A DNA stretch of 64,000 nt from Neodiprion pinetum (taxonomy: Eukaryota; Arthropoda; Insecta; Hymenoptera; Diprionidae): assembly GCF_021155775.2 (NCBI RefSeq), contig NC_060238.1, positions 17,770,542 through 17,834,541 on the forward strand. The letters are read 5' to 3'. The notes below the pieces were generated by a model. The model was not told the origin of the DNA. It saw only the letters and a program-made list of their open reading frames with translations, and did no database searches. The first letter of the stretch is position 1, and the number at the start of each line of letters is the position of its first letter. Position numbers and translations under genes: made by a program. This document shows positions 1-12,300 of this stretch, one piece after another.

Positions 1-202
1 CGATTATGATTTCAAAATGTAATTGGCATTTTCTTTTTTCCAATTACAAAATAGGAATGTATTTTCTATTTTACGACTACGTTCAATTGCAAATTATATA
101 CGTGATCTGTATTTTATTGTGATTTCAATTACAAATTGTACTTGTTAGTACATGTCACAATTTTGCTCATCATTGCCTCTAATCTATGTTCAATTTTCCT
201 AG

Positions 203-345
203 AACAATTTGGGTCTTTCTTTACACCATGACGATTTGTGGGGCGGCTTACGTCGTCTTTGATGTATACGCCGATTACAAAAGGTCTCCAATTATAACTA
301 CCGAGGACAATGATCCGTATCCCACAAGTAACGTTGCATTTCCTG
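203..345 (+). CDS. ppk exon a: first membrane helix and start of FPA box
   Basis: The acceptor is TTTTCCTAG and the donor is CCTG/GTACGC. The frame reads TIWVFLYTMTICGAAYVVF, the first transmembrane helix, then a short extracellular stretch ending SNVAFP. The last codon is split (G/CG) and completes the alanine of the family's FPA box in the next exon. The first base finishes a codon begun in an exon left of the window, so this is not the first coding exon. An ATG at 186 is in frame but lies before the acceptor and is probably intronic. Confidence 0.9.
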
Positions 346-3300
346 GTACGCACTTTATTTCACGCTCTATTTCTACCATATTTTGTATGCTCGAGATCCG
401 AGGAGCATAGTTTGTAATTATTATCATCTCTGTGATGCAACCATTGAATAAGAATTAACCGAAGCTCGGGTAAATTGTTCTTGTGACACCTTCAGCTATA
501 AATGGTGTCGAATTAATTCTTTTGTCGAAGGACACTGATCATAAGGACAGTAATGATCATTCACCATCATCTTTATGATCGTCATCGAAGTCCGCGCTTT
601 ATTTAGGTACAGGAAGAAAATAACTTTCTTCGATTTTTCCATTAATTAAATATATTACATATTTTTTATCGGGCTTTTTCAGGCTTTGTAAAAATGGGAG
701 TCACCCGAGAAAAAACAAGTTTTTAGATTATTACTGAATAAGTTAATATATCGTTACTTAAATTTTGGACACACAAGAAAAGTTTTTTTGATCCGATTCT
801 TGAACGCCGACAATTTCAGAAATAATCGTGACATCATCTAAGGAAGATATTTTTCATACCTGCATAATCGAAATGGACTAGACTGGAGGTCTGATGAAAT
901 TCGATGCCTCGTAAGCATGTGAGGAATTATCCTGATTTTTATGAAAAAATTCAAAACAAGTATTCTATTTTGTCAAAAAAGGCTTCTCTTCTTATAGCAT
1001 TTCACTATATTTATTTCGAAAAAAGTACTCAAAAGGCACGTAAAATGAGGAAACTGGAAAAGTATAAAAAATTGTGTGTTTTTAATTCTTCTATAAGCTT
1101 CCGGCTGTCTTTGTCATTTGAATTTCTTGATTGCCGATACAATGCATTTTGTAACAAAATAGCTACCAAATATTCTTCATTGAAATGAACTTCTTTCTGG
1201 AACTGTTGGCATCGAATGTGAATCATCGGGTGACAAAATAGTTCTTAACGTATCTGAAACGCTCTATCATGACCTATAACGTTGGAATGTTTAATTTTTT
1301 TAGATTGGTAAACTGTGACCATTTACTTGTTCCTTTGTTTTTCATCATGAAGGACCGAAGGTAATGAAATTTGGAAATTTGCAGCGTTGGCCTTGTGTAC
1401 TTTGAACCGAATTAGTTACAAATCTGCAAGCTCATTAGCCGAATCGATGTAAGAATATAATTCGTACCGTAACACGCACGGAAAATTATCTCCCTGAATC
1501 CCGTCAAGTGAAAGCGTCGTAATCATTTTCTGCATTACAGTTTCAGAGCAAATATTTCAAACTCATCGTCAGAAGAGATTCTGGGGCTGCTCAGGTACTT
1601 GGGAAATTTGTACGATTACGACTACGTGTCATTTGAAAAGCAGCATCAAGCTCTCCATAATATGCTCAAGGTTTTTTACAACGGGGAGTATGATCCCAAT
1701 GAAATAATGAAAAATGTTAGTAGCCTCATGAAAATATACATTAGCGTAAGCTTTATCTATCTGTAGTGATTCTGAACAAAAGAAGGTTAATTTAGTATAT
1801 TAAGGTTATGTAGTACTCCTACCTTTATCGACCGAGCAAACTCACTATTTTTCTTCCTATATTAAATGAACAAACAAGCGAAAAGGGTTCAAATTTCGAC
1901 GAGCGTTTGTTTGGCCGTGCGTTGAGCTGATTGTGAGAGCATCTTTCATTTACGTAATTATTGCAATTCCTAGTACAAAAACGGTCTGACGATGGCTCAA
2001 ATTTATCCATGATTCTTGCCGCAATTGCTCAAAGTATCTCAGCTATGCACTTTTTGCCCTTAAAATGCGGGAAATGTGAGAATAGCAACACGTGTCAAAA
2101 AATCACACGTTTTTTTTAACGATTTTCGGGATAGCTGTAACTTTCTTGAATTTCGCTACAAAAGAGGGACACACCGTCAAAATTTGAACCCTTTCCGTTC
2201 GTTTGTTCATTTAATGTAGGCAGAGAAACGGTGAGATTGCTCGGTCGGTAAAGGTAGGTGTATCACATAATTCTGCTGTATATATTCATGTTTTGATACA
2301 TAGAAATGAAAGTACACGTCGTTAATTTATGAATTCGATCTTAGCCTCCGAACATAATTGGCAATTTTATTATATGTTTTGTTTTTGTAGCTAAAAATTG
2401 AACTTACAATTACTGCAAATTTTCGGCTAGTATAAAATAGTAAATTGCTTTACCATTTACAGCTGCCTTTAAACATTTCTCATAATTTCTGTTCTTCCAT
2501 TTCGTGTTTTGATAAAGTTAGATTCAATTTAACTTATTCAATCAATGCGATTTTATCGACAAGATAAGAAAGTATCAGTAAGAAAACATATTTGTTTGGT
2601 GCGATGGAACCCTGTTAACTTTTTTTTTGCAAGTTTTACTTATACATCTGAAATGTGTAATAATGTTGCTTGAAAATTGCACTAAAAATGAGTTGGTAAA
2701 ACAATAATTTTAAGCACTCTTGTATATGTTTCACAATATTTTTGTTTACACATTTTTCAACCATGTATTTTGGAATGATTTTCATTACTCGGGGTGTTTT
2801 CGGGGTTGCTGATCACGAATCTGAAGTCAGAATTTGATAATTTCTAGATCCAAGATGGCGGAGCCAATATGGCGGATGTAAAATCGAAAAACTATCAAAA
2901 TTCAATCAAACTTGTTATTCGAGGGTTTTTGGAGTTATAAGAATTAACAACGATCATTTGAAGTTGTAAATAAATTGTGATAAGGCTACGACATGGAAGT
3001 CTTAAAGGTGGGACGCTGAGAATCCCACCGTGACTGAAAGGGTTAAAATAACGATTCCGTTGATTTCTGTCTCGGGTTGTTGCTCATAATCAGATCCAAG
3101 ATTTCTGTGCCGTAACAGTTTAATATTCGTTTCGTTTATTAAAAATTCATCCGTTTATGGAGCCATTCGTCAAATACGTTCACTTTTTTGGACGATTTTA
3201 GACCCCCTAAAAAAATTGTCCGATGAGCTACTTTGTTAAGTTTCATATTTCCGGTTTCCTACCATTTCTTAAAAATTCAAGTCATGCCGCGATGAGTTCC

Positions 3301-6300
3301 AGTGTCGAAGCATCCAATTGGATATAGGACAATGAGAAAAAAAATCGCACAACTTACGAAGCAGGGCTTCCTGTTTGTTGCAGGACTGTAAATCAATCGT
3401 TTCATTGTCATACGTAATTTTGCGCATGTTTTGTTTGTTTCACCAGTTAACGCCGAAGTGTCACGAGGTTATTTTGGGCTGTACTTACCGAGGGAAGCAG
3501 AGGCCGTGTACGAATCTTTTTACATTTCGAAAAACCCAGGACGGCTACTGCTGCACATTCAATTACGTTCGTCAGAATGACGAGTTTATACCGTGAGATA
3601 TTATATTATATATTGTGAACTAATTCCACATTGACTCGTTTCTGATGCATGCAGTTATTTCAGTTAATACCAAACTCTTAAAATTAGGGCATCCGAATAC
3701 AACAGAACCGGATATCAAAGTAAAGTTTTACAAGCGATAGCACCTGGAGTTGCTACTGGTCTAACTATTTTGATCGAACCATTGCTTGACGATTACTACT
3801 ACACAATACCACCAGGTAAAGGTTGGAAGGTTAGTGTTGGGCATTGTCCTATTACAATTTGTAATTTCATACAATAATTATATTTCAATTTAATTTGCAT
3901 GTTAATTAAAATTACATGGGTGATTTGTAATTGGGGCAAAAAAAAAAAAAAAATCAAAATTACTTACGTATGTTGTATTGAGGTCGAAGTAAGATGACGG
4001 AAAAAATTGTAACGAGTTGAATACAAATTGTGTTTGTTCCTTGCAATTGGAAGTGCATATGGTAAAAATTGTATTTGTAATTTGTGAGGGATATGAAAAA
4101 TCTGTATCTGTTAAAAAATCCGTTCAAGCCCTAAATAAGGATCACCCTATTATATACCTATCGGTGTACTGTATTTTGTATTACATTTAAGCCACGTAGA
4201 AATGTGATTTGTATTTTATGCATTTCCTATAATTTTCGAATGATAAAATTTTTCGCCCATTACCATAAAAGCTGTAAGTTTCAATTTCAGCGCCAATCCT
4301 TAGTATTCACAATATAATCATAAAAACGCGGCTCCATAAACACTGATCACTGAAATTCAATAGATTCACAGTAATTCGTTGACTTTAATTTTCTCCATTT
4401 ATTGAGTTACCAAAAATTTACGATTCACGTACATTTTTTTGTCCTTAGATAATTATATTCAATGCAGAAGATTATCCTGATAATCCAAGTGGTGGGGTAA
4501 TTGAACAAATGATATCCCCGTCAACTGAAACGTATTTAAGGCTAGAAGCGATAGTGTTTTTTACACCTGATGAAATAATCAGTTATCCTGTACAAAAGCG
4601 GAAATGCATATTTAATACGGAGCTGCAAAAATTATTCACCGGATACACGTACAGCGATTGTATCGTAAACTGTCGCGTTGACGATATATGGGAGACGTGT
4701 AATTGCCTGCCCTTTTTTTTCCCTAAGAGAGGTGAGTGTAGATTGATATCTGTAAAAAAGCTTTGTGCTTTAACGTTCTACTGTTTCAACAAATAAAAAA
4801 ATTGCTAATAAATAGGTGTACAAAGAGGAAGATAGAAAATAATTTTAAGACCAATTGTAGACACTGCAGGAAATTGTGATTGATTGTTTACACGCGATTT
4901 CGATTTACAGATGATCGTAGAACCTGTGATATGACTGACCTTCCGTGTTTGAACAGCAATAAATGTAAGCCTGAACAATTATGATTCTCTAGAACCTACA
5001 GTTTCATTCGTTGTAGCTGTGAATCATATGAAACGTATACTAGAACGGAAAATTCACCAGCAATAGTCCTTGTGATTCGGTTCCAAAGTTTGTAGATTTG
5101 TTAGAGGATCAATGAAAATGAAAACAAGTGCCTTATATTCTGGAAATTAAGGGTAAAAAAAAATTGAAAATTGAAAATCTGCCAGGCATTTCTTTTGGTA
5201 GTTTCTAATCGTGTAAGATTTGAACGCAAAATTCAGTTTTTGACGGTTCTTACGATGCTGATTTTTGTTTATGACTATTTTTTTAGTCCTAAAACTATTC
5301 CTTACACATTTTAACTAAGTAAACCTTGAAAATGATTTATATCGCGTTAATCTGAAGAGTAAAAATTTTGAAAAAAACCCCAATAGAGATATCTTCTTTC
5401 ATAAATCACGAGAGTAACCTTCAATTTAAGATTATTTGCAAAACAAAATAAAAATGATGAAAATTGGTAAATAATATGTACTTGAAGTCCGTTTTTCTTT
5501 TTCACTTTCAAAAAAAAAAAAATAAAAACAAATCATTTCGCCAAAATTCCCTAGATGCCGTCGATAAGTAGAATTTCTTTTTTTTTAATAAAGAAATTGT
5601 TTCACAAAAATTCCCCAGATGCCGTCGATAAGTAGAAATTCTTTTTTCTTGATTTGTTGATCCGACTCCATTTTCGACATACGAGAACATAATTCGATGT
5701 AGAATTTTCCGCTCTACACAACGGTCAAGTCATTTTTCATTTATCGATAGCAGTTTTCGAGGAAAATGCCAAAAACGTTGAATTTTGTTGTTTTCTTGAA
5801 ATTCCGGTTATGCAGATCGAAAACGACTTCAGATTTGAGTACATGAGGGTCGAAAACCCATGGAAACAAAAATGCAGCCATATCCTGAATATTTTTAATT
5901 GGGCTGATTGGTAAGAATTTCAAAAAGAAATGGCAATCTCCCCGCGTTATTTAGATGAAAAAACTTCGAATAGTGAGAGCAACTTTTCAACATTACATTT
6001 GAAACCCGGGAACAACTTTGAACATGTTGAGTTTTCAAAACATTAGTAGTAGGCATGTGTTTTCTCTACTGAATATTTCTCAAACCGTCCTACAGTCACG
6101 AAGTAACAATCTTTTGGTAATAATGCATCGTTGCATTAACGGTACGCACTTCAACCTGATATACTATCTTTAGTATAATAATTCTAAAAAGACAAGAATC
6201 GGACACAATACCTTCAATCGCTAATTCCTATTTTGACTGGACTAGAAACATTACTTTCGAATAACTTAAATTTTCACACGCGTATATAGTTTTCGGAACG

Positions 6301-9300
6301 GCAACCACATCAGGTTGATATCTGCACCAGCTTGCGTACAACAGAGTTCCTAATATATTTTTCGTTACGAAACATTGTGCATAATACTCTATTCAATATC
6401 AGTGATTGGAGACTTGATTTTCTCCTCTCGAGACCAGCTTCCTCAAGGCAAGTGTAAGTATTGAGGAAAAGTTTCCCCATGCAGCGTAGTGTTTGTCAAA
6501 ATTGTCCCGGGTCCATGAAGGGTCAAGGTGCCGATTGATGGGTCAATCGAACGAAACGAAGCGATTCATCCAAGTTATAGCCGTCACAGGGAACGAAACC
6601 ACTTTTCGATTTGGCCAAATTCTCGCATCCATCGATCCGAGGGAGAAAAATAGGCGTGTAGTCAGAGGGTCAAAAAGTTTCCCGTCAGGACGCTACTTCT
6701 GGTTCTGCTCTCATGGCTTCGGTACTGAGCGAAACTTGCTCCATTTCAGCGAAATGGTGGGTCCTCTTTCCTCACGAAGTTCCTGACGACGAAACAAATC
6801 TCAACAGTGAAAGGTACTACGGACCGATGAAGTACGAGGCTGTCACAGGCATCGACTGCAGCGAATGTTATCCAGCCTGTAACGATGTCCGTTACTTTGT
6901 TTCGAATAGTGTCACCAGCCTGCCCACAGAAGCGGATTTTCCCAACAACATTACGTAATTTAAACATTTCTATCTTTGGGAAAGTTCAACAATTTTGCCG
7001 GGAGTTTCCAAGTAAACATCGCAGTATCTTGGATTGCCTACCACTAAGGGGAACAAATATCGGTAAAACAGATCAATCGAGTCATAATAATTTTAACATG
7101 ACCGCGGATCGCGATCACTGAATGCTTCGGCATAGGTTATAAACAACGAGACAACTGCTTGCCCAAATCCACACAAATTGGGAACACGGGCAGTTCTAGC
7201 TCACTCGCGAGAACTTTAAAGGCGCTAACTGCCGTTAACTTGGTAGGTCTGTATTACCGATATTTATTTCCCTTAGAGATAGGCTACCCAACATACCGCG
7301 ACGTTTACTTGGAAATACCCAGTGTAATTATAAGATGCTAAAATCTGAAAAGTTTTAAACCTTTAGCTCTTACGGTACAGGAGAAACGCTTCGATCAATT
7401 TTCAAATTTTGTACAAACTGAGTTTTACATGGCTCGAAGTTTCGACGTATCCTTATCACGAAAAAAATATGAACCAGCATGTGATCGATGTAAAACTGTC
7501 GGATTCTGTTGGTCACGGAATCAGTTCTAGGCCTAGTGCTCAGGAAAAGTCAAAAACACGTGTTTTCAGAGGAAAACATTTTATGTTCTCCAGCTTCGGT
7601 CTTAAATTCAAGATTTTTATCGAAAGTTTGCATTTTTTTTTTTTGTGAACAAATTTTCTTGTCAAAACTCGGTTTCCGTTACGATCAAAGTTTTCTGGAT
7701 ACTATTTCTTTTGATATTGGACAACTTGGTGAGAAAAAATTGCAGACAAAATTTGAAAAAAACCATTTGATGGGAAAATTTCAACCTGTAGAACGGCTGC
7801 CTTAAAAAAGAATTCTGTTCATCGCGTGTGATCGTGCGAAATCGAAGGTTCACATTACAAATTTCAAACGGGTGAGTTAAAGATAGGACCATAACAGAAA
7901 AAATTCGTAGATCAATAAATCTGGAAAATGGAGCATGAAGCCAAGATTTGCAGCCTCAAAATCCTTTTTGATTCAACTTTCTACTTGCAATTTACGCAAA
8001 GTTACAACATTTCAAATTCGAACCTCTTGTCAGCCAAAAATGGGAGGAGCTTAATTTTTATCACCAGCATATTTCGAAAGCTGTGCAGCGATGAGAAGAA
8101 GTTGCATACCAGGTTCTATAAAAATGCATAAAGGGTTCCAACGGCATTGAATTTTCAAAGAACTTGTGTGGTTTTCTTTGAAAAATGAAATTCTCTGAAG
8201 ATTAAGAAGACTGATGGTAGATCCCCACCGGGTATAAATATCTGTAACTGATGAAGAAAGGGTAGAAATTAATCCTCTTCTTCCATCTACCAAACTCGGG
8301 TGTCAGAACGAATATGCTCATGTCATCCATCAATTTTGTAAAATAATATTAAAACTTGATAAAGTTTAAACTTTTTGAGTAGGACATTTCATTTTCCCAA
8401 AACTAATTATGGATCCTTATTCTAGAATGTTCGAAGTGTGTTCCGTATTTTTTTACTTGATGTCAGACTGCTAGTTTTCATGTAACAGCCTTCTGAAATC
8501 CGATGTGGATCAATTTGACCCAGTGTGACAATGAAGGATTAATTTCCATCCAAATTTTTTCAGAATTTCTTCCTTCGGAATTCTTAATAAAGGTTACAGT
8601 TGATGATATGATACGTTAAAAACCCTACATTTTATAACCAAAAATATTTGAGATCTAATTTTGTCTGACTCTACATAGACTAAATGCACATTCGCTTAGG
8701 CCAGACCGTCTGAATCAAAAATGATTGAAATCTGTTGTTTTTGAATCCAATTTCGATGTTTTGAGTTCGTCTTTTTCACCACAGAGATCTCCAGAGGTTC
8801 CCCGAATTTTTGTTTCTACAGATAGCTGTCTCCGGAATGAAAAAATAAAAAAACAAAATGCATAAGTAAAGTACAACAGATGTTCGACAACTGTTACATT
8901 TTTGAGGTACGATGTTACTCTAACGTAACATTTATCGCGTGTTTTTCAGTCCACTTGTGGGAAATTCATCAGTGAGAAAAATGAGTTTAAAAATATTAAA
9001 ATCGGATGAAAAACACTTGAGTTTGATCATTTTAAGCCTTTTAATTGTAAAACCTTGTTTCGAATTTTTGATATGTTGGGTTGGGTTATAAAAATTTTTT
9101 CAACTTCATTTCCATCACAAATTAGGAACGTTGTTCAATTTGTGCGATTCATCCTTTTGGGATCCTTTGAAACACGTCAACCCTTAGTTATTATCCTCTT
9201 TTTTCGTCCTCTTTCAGGCAGTCGATGCTATTACATTTCATGTCTTTTAGGAATAACAGTAACTCGTCAGATCGCAGCATCATCCACATATATTTTGGAG

Positions 9301-12300
9301 ATGACTCTGTACCCAGATTGAAGCAGGACATCACATATTACTGGTACGAGCTGCTGAGTGAGTGAGCCTTTCCAGTTTTTTCCTATCTTGCCACATTAGA
9401 CACTAACAATAAGTACATTATAACAATCACGTACATTAAGCTTGTCAGGACTGCTCTAATCGATGATTTCATTTCATAAAGCAAACGAACGAATTAATCT
9501 CGCTTATCCCAAAAAACGACACGATTCTATCAGGAGACCGAAGACCTTTTTTCCGTCAACTCATCCTCCACGTTGAAAATCCACAAGCACTCGCTTTTAT
9601 TGTAAATTAACAGACATGTACTTGGAATGTGATTCGAATCTTTTTTTATAAAGGTTGAGAATATTTATTCACGTACAGTGTTCCCGTGAAATGAGTTTTT
9701 TTTTGTGTAAAATAATTGAACGCATACATTTTTGATCAAAGTAAGGTATTATTACGGATAATGACCATAAATGGAGGTGATTTTTTGGAAGATCACATGT
9801 TTTCTCGTAATTTCAACAATGTTTAAACCATTTAATTGTAACGATACCGGTTTTACTAGAATTCTCCGGTTACTTTAGAAATGAAATTTTCTTTTTACTG
9901 CAACATTTATTCTATTTGATTGGTTCGCAACATTTTTCAGTCGAAGAAGGCGTCATATTATCACAATATTTCAAGCAATTTACCACCTATTTTTGGTATT
10001 TGCTCGCAAGATTAAAACTTGAAATAATAGTTACATGTATGTTTCTTAAATTAATTTAATAGAAAAAGTTTGTCACGCTACTATAAAAAATGATGGCAAA
10101 ATCATTCGTTAGAATCAATCACAGTATTACAATTTTGAAAAAAAAACTTGTAAAAAAAAAAAAAAAAATTTCGATTTCGTTTCTGAAAGTCAGCTCGCAA
10201 GTAAAGGAGACTTGAAGAGTGCAGAAAAGATTCTTAAATTATTAGGTAATATAAAATCCGTGTCCCAGATAGTTCCAAGGTTCTCAGATTAATATATTTG
10301 GGCTCGGTGTTTGTATCATTTCATGCTTAATATGCAGTAACAGCTGCTTGAGCAAATCCAGGATTAGCTTACAGGCACATCGCTTATCACATCTTGCACG
10401 GATTGTTCGGAATATTCAGTTGAAATAGAATCATATTTCAATGCTATTCAATTGAAATCCGGATGCATCGACTTTCATCCCATGCGTAGAATTGCGGATG
10501 GATTAAGCTGCCACGTTGCTTCAATTGCAAGACGATCGATGTTGTCGAATAAAGTTAGAACTTCAAGACAGGCGAACCATTTACTTGGCAAGCAAATTAA
10601 TGGTTTCAATTCGTTAGCATTTGTTTCAAGTGATTTTTATTGTCATCTACCTAATCCAGTAATTTTCGCTGATTCCAAATGTTGTCCATGATTTCTTATA
10701 ATTTCCAGTGATTTCCGGACAAGATAGAAATCACAAGAAATCAAAAAATCACCGAAAATTACACGATGATACGGAAATCAATAGAATCTTTAAAAATTGA
10801 AACCATTTATCATTTACGGCAAAATTTACAACGATTTCTATAATTTCATGCAACGCTCCCACGAAATTTCTTCAACTTTCCAGTATTTGTAATGATTTCA
10901 GTTAACGCGATCGGTTACTGGTGATTTCAGTTTGAAAAATGATGTGTTAAATCAACAAAATATATTTTGTCAAGGTCACGTTTTTCCATCCTGCATCGTC
11001 GCCTCCGATTTAACTGAAACTTAAGTTCAATCAATAGATTCAAATTTCTCGACTCAAGCATATTATAATTCAGTGATAAAAATTTCTTGAACCGACACAC
11101 AGAGCTTTTGATTCAACAAAATATCACGCTCGGATTAATCGCGAAATAAGTGATATATTCGACTCGATGCTTTTTTTCTGACAATTTATTCCTGACATTG
11201 AAATAAATCAGTTCGAAATTTATCCCTCCGACTGAACATACATTTACTTTACAGATATATATAAATTCTGAAATGAATCAATCGTATACATCTCTCTTTT
11301 ATTTTGTTTTGACAATTATCGTTGCATATTTTCACAAGATCTATTAACGTCATTTGGCAATAGCTTCTTATTATTGAGATAAACCGCGGCTTGTTAACTA
11401 ATGGAGATAAAGTTGACCAAAATTCTGTGTCATTTTGCGAACAATTAATAAGTAGTTTCGGTGTCAGAAAGCATTTATGGAAAATATTAAATAACAATTG
11501 GTGGACTTGGACTGAAAATGATTTAGTCCATTCGATTATACGTACGATTCACGTCCATATTTCATTCGTGATACGATATTTTCAAAAAAAAAAAAAAGAT
11601 TTTGTTCAACGAACATAAGATTACTTTTTTCACCACCCGCAAAGAAGAGATCAAATAACGTAAAGTTGAGTCATTCGAGTTCCGTTGATTTATATAATGT
11701 GATTTTTAAATTTTCTCAAACTTGTGACATCTTTGAGTCAATGACCGTTCATCCAAGACTCGAATCATCCGGCAATGATCATCACCGCAATGATGATTTC
11801 GCCATCAATTCATTGCGATTACAAAGTGAATGGTATTCATATCCGATTGGGTCTCACGATTCGACAACGAATTATTTATTTTAAACGGGTATTCCGCACG
11901 TTATGTTTGTGAATCCGCCAATGATCATCGGAGATTTGAATTGAATCAGTACACAATTGGGTGTTCATAATAAATTACGATCGGCTGCTCAATCGGTAAT
12001 TCAAATACCGAACACTGATCAATCGAGGTTATAAAATAGGGCGATTTGTCGCGGATGAAAATGAATTCATAATTCATCATCACCTTTTTGGAGGCAAAGG
12101 TTCTTTGGTTAGAAAAGGAAATATCTTAAATATTGACATTATATTATCTGATTTTTAAATAACAAAGTCTCATTACAGATTCGGTGTCGTTTGATCAGCG
12201 TGATGTAAGAATTCCATAGAAAATTTTTGCTATTCCTTAAACTATTTTCTGACGTGAGTAGTAAAAAAAAAAAAAAAAAAAAGACGTTAATAGTATAATC

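Noticed and set aside
186..202. ATG at 186 as the start of the ppk protein
   Set aside because: It lies before a good splice acceptor (TTTTCCTAG), and ppk proteins need an N-terminal cytoplasmic segment before the first helix.
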